Source: Pieris napi (Eukaryota > Arthropoda > Insecta > Lepidoptera > Pieridae). From it: DNA of 64,000 bases. The stretch lies in assembly GCF_905475465.1 (NCBI RefSeq), contig NC_062253.1:10788001-10852000 (forward strand), given 5' to 3'. Shown piece by piece: positions 1-14,004 of the stretch (positions are counted from its first letter, which is position 1; every line of letters starts with the position of its first letter). Under the pieces are notes generated by a model. It had not been told where the DNA came from and searched no databases. It was given only the letters and a program-made list of their open reading frames with translations. Made by a program: the position numbers and the translations under genes.

Positions 1-3000
1 AATGTAATAATAATAGTAAAAATTAACAGTGTAAGTAAATAAGTCTTGGAAGATTTGTGTGTAAACGTATATATAAAGTAAATAAAAATTAAGAATAGTT
101 GTTACTAAAACTACGAAATATATAGATAAGAAATAGATAAATAAATATTTAAAAACTAGATTTCGTGGGATTTTTGTTGGGTAAGTAGATGTACTAACTG
201 CAACGAAAATTAGATTTTAGTTGAAGATTTTTCAGCGGAGGAGGGATATTATTCCAACATTTCGTCGCACTATATTTAAAACTCCCACGAAATGATTAGG
301 CAGTCTTTTGTTTTCTTATCGCTTATTTCTAAGATATCAAATTGAGTCATGCGTAAAGCTACAAAGGCTGTACGAAAAAGTATTTGAATACCACCGAGAA
401 TAAGACAATTTGAAGTTCCTTCTATTAATTACCGCCTACAGCCTAGCTTTACTAGGACATGAGTCAGCCTACGCGATAGGAGACCATTGTATTCTAAGAC
501 GTTTATTTTGAAATCATACACGGGATGAATACAAATTCCTACGATAGTCTTTTCTTTTGCCTCGGGACAAAGGTGCACGGAGATGTCGGGGAAAATAAAG
601 CAAAAACTGTTGTTGTTTCTAATTTTATTTTGTTGCGAGGGACTTGGGAGCTTATGAGGAAATATTCCTACATATCTTCGTAACGAGTTTTTTTGCTATT
701 TGGAATTCCAATAGATTTTGTTGTTTTCTTATTAATATTTAATCACGTAAATCGGAATATTAACCTAGGCGTAATTTTTCGTCAGCTGTCCCTAATAACC
801 CATAATTGAGCCACAACTGCACAATAAACTTTACCCAAACAAAAAGTTACTGGCTATCAAGCCGTCCGCCATATTGAATTTTTGATGATGTAATAAACTT
901 TCGACCCTTCTCCATAATATGATCTATAGAGCGTTTTATGAATATTCAGTTCAGGAGTTACAAGGTTTTCGTTCAATTTTACCGAGAGGCTTTTCATAGA
1001 AAATAACTTTTTATGATACATTGGAAACGTGCAGTACATACCATTATGAAATATCTTAAAAACATAATAAAAGTTTATTTTACTTGTGTTTCTCTAGTGC
1101 TTTTCACCCTTAGATACAAGCTGTGTAGGACAAATCTAACAGACATTTGTATGTAGTACAAAGCTGACTTTACATCAGTTTAAAAATATTTTTATCACCT
1201 AACCTCAAGTTAGAAATCAATATCAAAAACCGTTAAAAATCAATATCAAAAACCGTTAAAAATCAATAACCGTTTCGGATAATTGTATTATAGTATTTGA
1301 ATGTAAAAGTCATTATTAGAAATGGGTTTACAGCATTATCATTTGGACATTTAGTGACTTCGCAGAAACAATTTTCTACCTCTGACATTCGTTATTAATT
1401 CGTAAAACCACAGAGTTAAAAGTCATAATGTGATAAAAAGTCTAGTTAAACATAATAATACAAATGAGTTGTTTTGAAGTGGGCGGTTAGGAAATTACAT
1501 GGAGCGTGTGCTGGTGGCGGCTCCCACGAGTTCAAACTCTGATTTGTTCTCGGATTTCGGACCAATTTGTTTTTGGGGTTCCGTTCTTCAATTTACGACT
1601 CGAATCACACATTTTATGAGATGCCCTAAAATGTTATTATGAAGATTAAAGAATTTCTCACAGAAGCTGGTTTGGTACCAAAATGCTAATTGAAATTTCA
1701 CTAGGACCACAAAGTCATAACTTATTCTACGATTAGAAATGAGCTCATTATTTATTATACAACATGGAAAAGCATTTTATTTATTACATAAATACATTTT
1801 TCGGGAAGTCAGAAGTATCGATTTCCTGTAATTATGATGATTCTAAAAGAATTTTAATATTCGGATAGTTTCTGAATAATTGAATGTAAATTGGTCATTA
1901 TGTTTGGCGTTATTTGTGCGCTAATCTTAACTACTGGCATAGCTAAAGTATCAGAATGAGAAATTGTTCTGATATAAGTCTGTCTTGTATTTTTGGCGGA
2001 ACCTTGAAGAGTCTAAGAACGATTTAATAAAGTGGCAAGTGTAGCGCATCAAGGCAAGGCGAGAGGCACCTTCCGTGACGACTGTAGTTCACTGGGGCAT
2101 ACACAATTAGGAAGGGACAAGTGTTTTTTCAATGAGCTAGGTTACACTCCGCTGAATTACCCCCGAAACTTTCAACTTTTAATTACCCGCTATTTTCTCT
2201 GACTCTATTTTGTGTGTACCTAGATAACGTTTCTGCGTATGTTTCTGATCGTAATGAATCGCTTACCAACTCCAGACTTCTTCAAAAACTACAGCAAGAA
2301 AGGTATAAGCAAAACAATATACATTGAGCTCACGAACATTTTTATGCTGGAATGTATTTATATTCCAGTATAAAAGTTTGTAACACGAGTTCAAAGATCA
2401 AGTATAGGTTATAATCTTACTAAAATCACTTCTCGAACTTTTACGCCGGTCGTCTACGAGATATAATAATACCATTTGAGAGGTCATTGTTTTCTGAATA
2501 GCAGACAATAGTAACTTCGGCTATAAGTTTTTTATCGAGTGTTTTCGGGAACTATCGGCGTCTTTGTGTAACGGCCGACCTTCACACGAGTTATTTGATA
2601 CCTAAATGTATTTGGCTATAAGCTATTTTGTAAATATCACTGTCTGAACTTGTATTTTTTTGTATTTTACGTACACTTTTTGCTGATTTAAGTTTCTTTT
2701 TTATTTTATGTCATAATATTTACAAATGTTTAGCGGTAAACAGTAAACTAATTCCTTTAAAAAATGCCAATTGCCAATGCAAATATGTTACAAAACATAT
2801 ATTTCTGTATTCTAGACATTTTCTTTGGATCTGCCTTCTATTGCTTTTTCAAGTCCATGACATTTATATGCAATTTACGAAGCTGCTTCCTGTATTGAAC
2901 AATATAACATATTGCATTTATGATATTTTTAGATGTCACCCAATAATGAGGAGGTAGGGCAAACGGAATATATAAATTGTCATTTGTTGCAGCGTTTAAA

Positions 3001-4120
3001 AGAAAAGCTTTTATGGATCCTACCAAAATTCAATCTTAGAAGAACTAAGTTGGCTGTCAACATTTATGTTGATTAGTGACTTTGATCAGCGGGAATAAAA
3101 ATATAAGCAGCTTCAAACCAGAAATTTGGTGAAACCAAAATATTTCTCGGTTGTGCGATAAAAACATTCACAACAATACAAGTCATACTGAACATACTAC
3201 TCATTTCATATCAAGCGAGTACAATGACAAATGTTTAGTCTTTTGAGTACGTGCCTTGCACTTCTGTCATTATGATTTATAATTCATTATTGTACCGTTA
3301 GGAGTCTGCGTGTGCCAATGTACGTTGAACTTTTGCAATAAAGTAATGTGATGTTATAATTGATAAAATTTCATACGAATTTATAAAGATACATTCAAGA
3401 TCAGTTATTTGAGATACATCTTCGATATCTTAATACCATTCCAGTTTTATCTGACATAATTTATGTTTATCTGACATTTTTGTATGAATTTTATTTTATC
3501 CATTATCAACAATTAATATGAAAAGTTAAAACTTAAACAGTCTTGAGATGTAATTTTCCATTTCGTTACCACGGTAACGCTGTTTTTATACGTAAAAGAT
3601 GGTAATAATGAATATACATTATACAAGTTTAAAAACGTTTTAATGACTAACGAATTATGTCAAATATATATATATATATTTTACATAAAAGAGTTTGTAA
3701 CATATACCATAGATATGTATGTATGTCGTAAACTTTAATTTATAATTATTATTTATTACGTTATTTGTTTTTGTATAAATGTAACGAAGTGTGAATACAT
3801 AAATAAAAAAAATTAAATTATAAAAATAATTTTACAAATTTATACACTAACAATAGCAAAGCTTTGCTTGAGTGTATCAAGGTCAATAATATTTGACGGA
3901 ACTCTGTCAATTAGGACACTATTTTAAGAGAAAAGAAATATATTTGTGTTGGTTTGTGTTTAGACGCGTGCGTATTCGGACGGTGTCGAATGTTTGACCG
4001 GCACGAATTGTTTTTCGTGCTCAATTCTACAACAATGGCGTCAGTGTGACGGTAGATTTGTTCACCTTCAAACTTTTATATTACTTGTATTCTTTATATG
4101 GTAAAGAATTGAATTTAGTG
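1..4120. other. AT-rich non-coding stretch, no gene recognised
   Basis: I see no exon, RNA gene or classifiable transposon here. The longest open frames are about 60 codons, lack recognisable motifs and are in line with chance in AT-rich DNA. The only structure I could pick out is a short tandem repeat at 1,212-1,272 and an AT dinucleotide run near 3,668. The first 120 bases resemble 15,280-15,380, so the window may open inside a dispersed repeat. Confidence 0.5.
1212..1272. repeat. 23-bp tandem repeat, about 2.6 copies
   Basis: Two near-identical 23-bp units built around ATCAATATCAAAAACCGTT are followed by a shortened third unit ending ATCAATAACCG. This is a small minisatellite with no visible function. 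Confidence 0.85.
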
Positions 4121-4175
4121 TAAAAAGTGAACTCCCATAACCTTCACTTAGAAGGTTATGGGAGTTCACTTTTTA
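4121..4175. repeat. perfect inverted repeat, 25-bp arms, 5-nt loop
   Basis: The left arm (4,121-4,145) contains GTGAACTCCCATAACCTTC and the right arm (4,151-4,175) is its exact reverse complement, separated by ACTTA. An RNA read through it would form an uninterrupted 25-bp hairpin. It lies between ordinary AT-rich flanks with no coding context. It could be a fold-back structure of recent origin or the core of a small non-coding RNA; no expression evidence is available here. Confidence 0.95.
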
Positions 4176-4462
4176 AAGTTTTTGTAAAGACACATTAAAA
4201 TTTTGTGCCCTCAGTAATGAATCTCAGAAATTCTTCTAAGACCAAGTTAGAAACTGAGCTATATAGAATAAACTGTTTTAAGTGTTGCAACTAAGTATTT
4301 TATAAAAATTGAAATAAAGTAATTGCCCACGCGACTGTCAAATATATTCCGTTCTACGTCAAAAATAATGAAGTTTTCTACTGGTGAAATAATTTGTCAG
4401 GTCAGGCCAGTTACTCCATAGATTTTTGCTTATAAAGTCGAAACTTACACGTTTTTACAAAA

Positions 4463-4740
4463 AAAAAAAACAGTGGCGCTACAGCTTTATATGGTTTGGG
4501 CCTCAGATTTTTGTATCGTGATCAATTGTTTCTCTCTATTAGGCGAGTAGGTTATCAGCCTTCAATGCCTGACATACGCCGTTGACTTTTTGGGTCTAAG
4601 CCATTCCGGTTTCCTCACGAAGTTTTCCTTCACCGCGCGTAATGTAAACGCCCATAGACAGAAAGTCTATGCACAGCCGGGGTTCGAACCTACAACCTTA
4701 GGGATGTGAGTAGCATGATGAAGCCTTCACTACTGACATA
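4463..4740 (-). mobile_element. tRNA-derived SINE with target-site duplication
   Basis: On the minus strand this reads from a tRNA-like head, with the B-box-like core GGTTCGAA near 4,684-4,691, through a body to a tail ending AGCGCCACTG at 4,471-4,480. The flanking 11-bp duplication TTTTTACAAAA occurs at 4,452-4,462 and 4,741-4,751. It is the same family as the + strand copy at 34,891-35,190. The body is diverged, so it is an old insertion. Confidence 0.85.
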
Positions 4741-5264
4741 TTTTTACAAAATAATAAATTTGTAGATACAAATTGACAGACTAATTGTAAAAAGAATTTT
4801 TTTATTACCAATGTATTGATAATATTTGTCGTAAAAGAAAATATAAGTTTATTGGTATTCGAAACTCGTACGTTTAGACTCAACTCTAAAACAGCCACCC
4901 CAAGATTTATTAGAGGGCTGTTGAAAACTAAATTCACCAATATAGTTGGAAACAAAGAATAATATATGCGGTCTTTGCCCTATAGTATTGCGGAATTGGA
5001 AAACTGCCATCAAAAGGTATGCTTTTCAACACAATAATATCATTTGTATAAGTCTAGTACAAGTAGTATGGTTATTTATGTATAAGTTATGTGTGAAGCA
5101 AACGGAAAGCGATTTTGTTTTAATATATATTTTAAAAGGAATTTCTCACTTATACGTATAGATGAATTAACCTATTACTGAGGTAGTATAATTTATTTTT
5201 TAGTAATCATAACATTCAAATATACAGTACTTACATTTTTCTTAACCCACAAAAGAAAATTTTA

Positions 5265-5690
5265 AAAATTCAAAAGTTTGGTCTGTGTGGCAGTGTACCT
5301 TTAACGCTGGCAGTATTTCCTCGCTGAATTGCAATACTTAATTGTTGAGCGAGGAAAGCATCAGCTCTGTGGTCACCGATACTATCTATCAGTGCACTTG
5401 AACCCCACGGCCTAAGGGTCTCTACTCCAAAGGGAACAACATCGAAGTTGGAGGAAAGACTCTTATATTTGAGCCGTTTATTATTTTCCGCCTGATCTGC
5501 AGCCGCCTCAGCTTTTTGCTTGTCCGAGGGAGGTAAGACGGGGCAAACATGTCTCCACAAGTAGCATCCCATACCAAATCCCGTCCCACTTCCCTGGGAA
5601 TAAAGGGATGAGTTACATAATTCATCTGCGTAAACTTGTCTTTCGATATTTTCGTACACATGTAAGATATATATAATATACATAACTAAT
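5265..5690 (-). mobile_element. non-LTR retrotransposon C-terminal fragment, frameshifted
   Basis: The minus strand encodes two overlapping frames that look like one protein broken by a frameshift. The first carries a GRDLVWDATCGDMFAPSYL-like segment. The second continues with VVPFGVETLRPWG and ends with AIQRGNTASVKGTLP, the conserved tail I associate with the C-terminus of a widespread LINE reverse transcriptase. The 3' end, with a GGTCTGTGTGGCAG-like sequence near 5,280, is shared with the fragments at 8,105, 24,745 and 60,015. It is 5'-truncated and dead. Confidence 0.7.
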
Positions 5691-5699
5691 TAAATCCTA

Positions 5700-8100
5700 T
5701 AGTCATAGGATAAGCCTCTTAAAATTTTACAACAAGAAAGTGTATTATAAATGGATAGTTCGTACGACAAATAAGCCGGGCACATAAATCATGTACATAA
5801 TTACGGGTCTCGGAAGTTTCTCAATATGCTGGTGACAACACTCAAAGATGTTAAAGCCGCGTGGGTGTAGCCATCCTCCAGGATTGTGTGCTCCATGTCA
5901 CCTGTCAACGTTCATAATATATTCTAGCAAATAAAATAGACTCACGTACGCATATTAGTATGTTGTATAAAGATTTGTGGGTTCACAATACATGAACGTA
6001 ATTTACAAATGTTATTTACAGACTATAAAAATTCATGAGTTGCACAGAGTAGAAATGGATCAAGAAATATTTTATCAGATAGCGATAAGCTTGCTTTAAA
6101 TATCTAAAAAAATAAGTAAAATTCCGAGAGCATTCAAGTCGTCATGAATATTTATAAGACAAATGTTTTTAATGAGATTAGGTACATTTTAAGTGAATTA
6201 CGAAAATTGGCGGAAGACAATATTAATTCTCTCTCTCCCTTCCCAAAAGTTTTTGTTTAAATTTAACTAGTTGAACAAAAGAGGGGTCAACAACATTGTG
6301 TCGAGACGATCAATCTTAACAAAACATTATCGTCGTTTAGCTAACTGGAATTAAAAGGAAATGGCCGCCAGCCAGTTTCGGTACAAAGGCTACATTAGTA
6401 AACTGGTTTATTGATTAGTTCGCCTAAACATCGGCGCCAGCTTTTTATATGAGAATAGAATTTAACGATTATTTTCATTATCTATACATAAAATGTAAAG
6501 TTTAATTAGTACAAGAAGAGACATTAAACATCATTCTTGAAATACCTATAAGGAATAGGCACACGCAAAGCGAATCAGGTTTATTTTGACTTTCAATCAG
6601 CTTTCAAAAGATAATTTGGTGAAATTCGAACTGATGATCTCTTACTCGTGCATTTTTAAATGTTACCTTCTTTAAAAGGATTTGTAGCAGGATACTAATA
6701 GGATTTAACGTAACATTATGAATCTAGGGCTATTATACATTTATTCCTCGATATTGCGTGTCTAACCTTCATGAAAAGGTAGGCTAATGCAAATTTTTAT
6801 AGCCCAATATATGGTTGTATCTATTCAGGTCGTTAATTCAAAATAGTTGCGGTAATAGACAAATAAAACAGTAGATTTCTGTATCTTAAATCCTTTTGAA
6901 ATAACCTCAAAAACATTTTTTGTATCCATTAAATCATTCAGTGTATGACATAAAATTTTATAAAGTAATTATGGCATTAAAAGTTCTACTAGAATTTAGC
7001 TCCTATTGTTTATTATATGTAAACCTGGCAGCATATACATACATCCTACTTTACAAAATATATCAAATACAAAATGTAAAGAATGTGTAAGCAAGAAATA
7101 CTAATACAGAATTTGTTTGTAGAAAACTGGACACAGAAATTACTTTCTTCCCGATATTTTCCGTGACCGATTGGATAAGCAATTGGTGCAAAGTAGGAAT
7201 TTGAATTCTCAATCACAAAGTGAGAGTTAACCACTCGTTTGGCCCACAAACTAAGTGTAACTCTTACAATTCGAAAATCTTTACTTTATTTTCAAATAGC
7301 TGAGTTTGCGAACATTTTGATATATTTTGTTACCCCATAGAGACTTTGCTTTGGAATAAAAACCTAAGTACTGAATAACTAAATTTTTCAATAAAAAAAA
7401 AATATGCAAAGTTTTTCTTTTCATAAAAAACCTTTCCTAGAGTTTAAGGAATAAATAAAAAAATACTCAGTTTGGTCCAGCCGTCTTCGTGTATTGAGCA
7501 TAGCAACATATATTATATATCTAGTATTTTTTTCTAACGCTTTGTCTTTTTTGGGTAGTTTAAACATAAAAAGAGTAGCAGTATGAATAGTATGTTATAC
7601 AAGCGGACAATATTTTTGAAGAATTGAAATCACTACTTCAAAATACCGTCGTAAAATCCTGTTTAAGTTAAAAAGATATCGAAAAATTCAGCCACCATTG
7701 AACTGTTACGAAAGTTAATATCCAACGATACTCGAATGCGAACCGAAAGCCAGTTTTTGAGGCTATTGTGACATTCCGCGCCATATTTGGCGAAACCCGG
7801 TTTCCTCTCGCGAATATGCGACTGAAGAAACGCGAAATTGTACATTGCTTTTGGTATTTAAGTATCGTTTCGATTATTTAATGTTTTTAAATCACAAACA
7901 AATAATTGTAAAAGTTACTAAGTATTAGGTAAATAATTTTTATTGTAGTGACAGATTTCTACATATTTATATTTATAAAACCTTATACACCCTCAGATAT
8001 TCCACACAAATATATAAAGCCCTTGTCTACTATTACTGATCATGCTATTAAAATTTTATTTCAAATGTTAAGGTAATTAAAATTTGACAAATAACTAGAA
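5700..8100. other. non-coding stretch, nothing recognised
   Basis: AT-rich sequence without a supportable exon, RNA gene or transposon. Short open frames near 7.0-7.8 kb lack recognisable domains. Confidence 0.45.
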
Positions 8101-8104
8101 AGTA

Positions 8105-8185
8105 AAAAAAAATAAAAAATTTGGTCCCTGTGGCAGTATACCTTTAATGCTGGCAGCATTTCCTCGCTGTATTCCAATATATTAT
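8105..8185 (-). mobile_element. LINE 3'-end fragment
   Basis: A block starting GGTCCCTGTGGCAGTATACC and continuing through AATGCTGGCAGCATTTCCTCGCTG matches the terminal part of the fragments at 5,265-5,690 and 60,015-60,245. Only about 80 bp remain, encoding the reverse complement of the QRGNAASVKGT tail. It is an extremely 5'-truncated insertion. Confidence 0.65.
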
Positions 8186-10678
8186 ATTTTTACATCGAGT
8201 AAATATCATGTTGAGTAGATATTTATGGTTTGGATATGTTTTGATTGTTTTTTTAAAGAAAGTACCTAGATGACAACTTTATGTCCTTTAACTCAAAACG
8301 ATTATTGTTTCTCGGGAAATCAAACCCTGGATCTACCACCTGGTTATCCTTGTTATAACTTAATTTAAACTTAGTTCTGAAAAAAATCGCTTTACTAAAA
8401 AATATATAACATTTAAAAAAAGAGAGAGAAAACAAAAACTTAACTTTCTACTTTATTCAAATACTTTAAATGTTTTGTTGGAAATTTCTGATAAACTTCT
8501 TAAATATATAAAACTTATTATTATTACGCTCAGACGGAAATACTTATAAAATCTTTACTTAATACATGTTTCTTTCAGTTAGTTAAAAGACAACCAGTGT
8601 GTCTCGTAGATGCAGGGCCCATGTTTATAGATAAACAGTGGCGTGTAAATTTGCATGGACCGATATAGGTTCGAGATTAAATAATTAATTGTTTACATTA
8701 ATGCCTATTTTGCATTTTACTCTGTGGGGTTTCTTTGTCTCCAATCTAACAGAGATTACAGACTATTTTAATCTACACTAATTACATAGCAATTCTAAGA
8801 AATTATCTTCAGTAATGTTGTTGAACATCCTAACAACAATAAAAATAAAGACTTTAAATGAATTTCATTAGCCAATGGTTATGTAGTGTTGGTCTCGGTA
8901 GACCAAAACTAAAGACCCATTGGCCTATTTACCACTTTTTTTTGTAGCAATTTAAAAATTGTGTTAAAAGCTGTTGTTCCCAGTTTAGGTACTTAAACTA
9001 TATAATGGTTTGTTAGTATGCGTTGGAATAAATTCGTATACTTTACTATACTTATACAAATTATCCAGCTAGACTTTAATATGAATTCTTCAATTGGCAG
9101 ATCTATATAATAAATTAATCTTTGTCATCACGTCTAGGGCTGTTCATTGACATCGCGGATCGTCACGTGTGTCGCAATCATTACGGTCCCATTTAAGGGA
9201 CACATCACACTGCGATAAGTGCAAGCTTTTTCTTTTCATAAATATGTGAAAATACAGAATAGAAGCTTTTTGCTAATTATGTATCGTGAAATAGCCTACA
9301 GTTTTCTTTTTGTGTTCAAAATAAGGTTAAGCGTGAAACCTTACCTTCTTGGTGTCACACAAAAGTATCTGTAATACAGCGCTGGTTAAGTGATTTATAG
9401 ACAAATGAAGGGTTAAACTTTTTTTGTTTAAGGGTGTCTATGTTATACGGGAAATGCTTGGCCTGGGCAAAGACAATATAGAATTCGAAAGCGACCGAAG
9501 GCTGACTATAGACACAGGAGTGTTTAATAGATTAAATCAAATCTAAATAAATTTATGGTAACATTAATTAATTCATTACTATTAGGTAATACCAAATAAC
9601 ATTTACTAACGCTTTTCAAGTGGTAGAAGCTCTCAGCAAGAGCCTATCCGTCACTCTTTTTAAGTTCTTTGATTGCAAAGAGCTGGAACAATTACATCAT
9701 GAGCAATAAAGATTTCGCCAAGTATGTGTCCCCTTTTGAGTGTGGGTGATGTATTAGAAATGGATTTGGGTAATTTAAAAAAGGAAAAACAAAATTCTTT
9801 TAAATTCAATCCATTGAAAGATAGTCACTGAAACTGACAGCGTCTTTGATAAGAAAACTTTACATTAACACAAGTGTATTTTAAATCCTAACAAGTTAAT
9901 TGAATTACTACAGGTATATAGTTTTCAACAAGAATTTAGCCCGAGGGAAATTCATCTTTTTATGTTCTTCACAACGAGCTCATAATAATCCCATACCAAG
10001 TTGCCAAGAATTTGCTTGGAAATATTGAGAAAGTTGAAAATATTAAGATCGTGAAACAAAGATAATAATGGAATCGTATCACGTTTAACTCTCAAAGTTA
10101 CTTAGTTTAATTGTTGTGTTTTTTTGAATAGTTTTTTTTACTAAATAAATAAAAATTAAATACATAAAGCAAAACATCAAATCTATTGAGCATAACACTC
10201 TGTTTTAATAAATTTTCGAAGCAAATACATTATTAGCACCTAATACTATGCCCCTAAAACCGAACCATTACGTAGTACAGTGAAAATCAAGTTATCCTTT
10301 CATTAATATTTCGTACTTCTAATTTAGAGCATAGATTAAGAATCAATATTTTGGGCGTAGAAGTTTAATCACCTTTTTTCACACCGTCATATTAAAACAC
10401 TGTTACCTCAGTGTTAATATTAGTACCAACAATGCTTTAAAATAACAAAACGTTTAAATTGAATAACTTTTGCGAGCTATTTTGAGCAACATTCATAATA
10501 AGTTTAGAACATTAAGCTTTAAATAGTGGTACGTCATTAGGTAAGTTAAATGAACATTTTCTCCATTAATTAAAGTTTAGCTAATGATCTCAGCGTGTAG
10601 CAATCAAGATCGTATTGCCTATTAGTATCCAGCTTCATTTGTTACAGGAAAGTATTATGGACAGGTATAAAAAGTGTA

Positions 10679-10700
10679 AAACCCCCCTGAGGGGGGATTT
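10679..10700. repeat. C6/G6 palindrome
   Basis: Six C, the spacer TGA, then six G, flanked by AAA and ATTT. It could form a short, very stable hairpin. It may be the terminal hairpin of an unrecognised element, but I see no second end. Confidence 0.6.
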
Positions 10701-11754
10701 GTTTTAATTGAACAATTTTTTTATTTTATTAAAAATTCTCATAAGTGTTAGCTAATATGATTACTGTTCGGGTTTCTTACTTAAGATTTTTTTATTTTAT
10801 TTTTTACATGATAAGCTTCCATTACAGATTACTTTCATACGGCAACTATTACATTTATTTACTACTACATTTTTACAAAACAATACAAAGAAAAAAACAA
10901 CATAACATTAAACAGTAATAGATTAAAATATTCAAATTATCAAAAAGACTAGCTAGACTAAAAAGCTATTTCCTTTTTTTATTATACCTGTATTATATTT
11001 ATATTTGGATTTAACAATATTATATCGTAGCATGTATAAAGTTGATTTACCAACGTAAAATCGTAAATATTTCAACTGCAGGCATCATATAATTTAACTA
11101 GAAAAATAAAGTAATTGAACAAATAGGTAATTCATTTCGATTAGTGTCAGTTGATAATAATGCATTTTAATGATAAAATCTTTCAAGTTCTGGATTATTT
11201 TTCGAGGGACAGACAAGATTAAAGTCAAAGCTGTCATTATTCAAAGTCCCAATTTCATAGAACCTCATTTGTTAGACGACGGAGTACCGACTAAGCTCCC
11301 CTATTTAATATATCTTATATTACTGATAAAGTAGACTTTACTTATATTATATGGAACTATTTACCATTATAATACCTGAACATATCTTATGACATTGTTT
11401 CTTTTAACTTATCTATAAACGACTACTGACCATGGTTTTGTTTTACTTCAGCGCATAATGTTTAAATTCATTGGACTTTAAATTGAGAGATGCGGTAGCG
11501 AGAGCTGGTAAGTACCTACTTAAGTATTTTTATAAGATGCTTAAGTTTTGTAGGTACTTTGGTAATTAAGACTTATTTAAGGTTCCGTGTTAGAAGTATG
11601 TATTGTATTTATACTGTCCGATAATACATATTCCGTATTTAAAAAACTACAAGTTAATGTTTTTTTGATATCGCTTAAAAGGGGTAGGTACTTTTACAAG
11701 TAATACCAACCAATGTAACTTTCAACATAATAAAATCCCTTTTCGGCTATACTT

Positions 11755-11868
11755 AAAAAAATCTGTGGCGTTACAACATTTTTAGATCTGGGCCTCATAT
11801 TTCTGTATCTGTTTCATGATCATTTGTCAACCAGCCTCCTGTGCCTAACACACGCCGTCGACTTTTCG
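11755..11868 (-). mobile_element. truncated SINE (same family as 4.46 kb)
   Basis: Following an A-rich run, the sequence TGTGGCGTTACAAC and the body with GGGCCTCATATTTCTG and CACGCCGTCGACTTTTCG match the tail and central body of the SINEs at 4,463-4,740 and 34,891-35,190. The tRNA-like head is missing, as expected of a 5'-truncated copy on the minus strand. Confidence 0.75.
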
Positions 11869-13737
11869 ATTACTCTTACTGTAATTTTCAGTTATATATG
11901 AAATAAATTTATGTGCAATCGAAAACAAAATTACTGTTGAAAGTGACTTAAAGAATACGAAGGCATTTGTATTTCCAAAACAATTCGTAGAGTTTTACTA
12001 AATAGTTCATAAACGACATTTCAATCATAACTCGATTATAATAAAAAAGCGACCAACCACAGATCAAACGCAAAAACTAACCTTGAAAATGTAACGTACG
12101 AAATTAAAATAAAACAAACATTTGAGATTTAAATTGAAACGTCGGAGAGGTATTTCGGTTAGCGAAACTTACGTCACGCTCTCACAGAGGTTTTAATCCG
12201 GGGGTCGATGGCCTGAGCGATGCAGATGCGTTGGACGGTTCACATGTAACTACAACCGCCCACGTGTTTGTGGTATGGCTTATGAGCGTCAGCGGGAGGC
12301 TAAAAAGCCTTAAACAAAACCTTTTTAGTATAGACCGATTTGTCGTTTACAAATAACACCGTTAGGTTTTAAGTAACGATTACAGCCTACTTGAGAATCG
12401 GTGTATGATTTTAAGATCGCCAGATCTGCTATTGTAAACAAAGAATGTTTTAGTAAACTTTTTGAAGCAGAAGGTATTTTTATAAATAAACTACGAAGAA
12501 AGCTTCATTTGGTTAGAAAACTCCATTTTTGTATAAGCCTAAGTTTTGATAAGAGATTTAAAATCATTGAATGATACCACGCCTCGCTATTTAGCGATTA
12601 TTTGGTTTTTATCTATTCAATAAGTTGTTTAAGTTAGATTTTTTTTAATATTATCATTTTAAATAAAACACTATCTTTCAAATACTTAGTGAAAGGCTTA
12701 ACTATAGTTATTGATCTTTAATCCTACTGAAAATATGACTAAATAGGTTAACCTAATGTATCTACATTGGACCGAATAAATTTCTTTGAAAAACATGGTG
12801 ATTTTCTTCTACTATATATTGTTTTGTCGCTTAAATTAATGGAGAACACATCTTATTAAGATAACGATTTCCTTTAAGTTAAAATAATTATGCTAAATAA
12901 ATATCTCGACCGACATGAGATCATGTTTGTTAATGTGATTATAGTATTTATGGGGAAATTACGTATGTCAATATAATAAAATACCGCTTGACGTAAGTAC
13001 ATTATCGGCTCTTAGTCATTATTTTCTTCAGTAATATTTTATTCATAAGATCACTTTGAAGTAAATATTATATTTTAAGAAATGAAACGACTACAAAAAT
13101 ACACTATGTGGTTTGAAATGGAAACACGAAATAAAAGGCCGTTCGTTTAAGAAGCTAAACACAATGATATTATGTAGAACGTAAATTGTAAGTCGCCCTG
13201 AATGAATTATTGGTAATGTTGTTGTCAGTCTAAGTAAGACTATTAAATGTAAAATCCGACATAAAATGAGAAATATTACGTTGATTTTCTGAGGAAAAAT
13301 CATTATTTTGTACTTTGTACTCGAAGAATGAAAGAAAAAGGACAAATGTTTTTTGACTCTTGTCTATAATCTTATAAATTACGCCATACTCTTTAAAGAA
13401 GTCCGCCTACACGATGACTTTTCGATTTAAATCCGACTTGGTTTGGTACTTTTTGTCGAGTATTAAAATCGGATACTCGTTATCAAGTAACGTAATTAAG
13501 GGAACATTTTACTATTGAAAATTAAAAAAAGCTTAAAAACATAACGTGTATGAAAATATTTATTCTTTTTTTTTTAATCCTCCGCCATAACTATGCCTAA
13601 TTACTACATATATTACAGAAATATTCTCCTTAGGTTCTTAGAATGATATCTTAATAATATGTGGTTTTTTTTAATTAAAATAATTTTTTTCATGGGATTT
13701 TTTAAGGGAAAAACCAAGACCCTTATTGTTTAGATTA

Positions 13738-14001
13738 CAGTGTTTCCCAACGTGGGGTCCACGCCCCACAAAGGGGCAATTTAATTTTTAGGGGGTTATT
13801 CCAAAATTTATTAAAATTATTTGGAATTTGAATTTCATCGTGAAGAACTTCCTAGTGAATTCTTCCTAAAATCTATCATTAAAGTTTCTGAAGTTAACAA
13901 TTCAATTTTTTAATATTAAAATTATGTATGTTACATAGGGGGCATAAGAATATTAGAACGACTGAGGTGGGTCTTAGCACCATACACGTTGGGAAACAGT
14001 G
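13738..14001. mobile_element. short non-autonomous hAT-like element
   Basis: The ends are near-perfect inverted repeats: CAGTGTTTCCCAACGTG on the left and, on the opposite strand at the right, CACTGTTTCCCAACGTG (one mismatch). Flanking bases TTTAGATT and TTTAGAAT match at 7 of 8 positions and could be a decayed 8-bp duplication. The CAGTG start and 8-bp duplication fit the hAT superfamily. At about 264 bp it has no transposase and would depend on an autonomous relative. Confidence 0.7.
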
Positions 14002-14004
14002 CTT

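Larger units (their letters stand above)
8190..13736. other. long non-coding stretch with a few repeat traces
   Basis: No exon, tRNA or rRNA could be supported. A perfect GC palindrome (CCCCCC TGA GGGGGG, 10,682-10,696) stands out from the AT-rich background. A truncated SINE lies at about 11,755-11,868, listed separately. The stretch near 12,180-12,300 is locally GC-richer, but I could not classify it. Confidence 0.4.

Noticed and set aside
3668..3681. AT dinucleotide runs (also near 24,000) as regulatory sites
   Set aside because: Simple microsatellites expected in AT-rich genomes.
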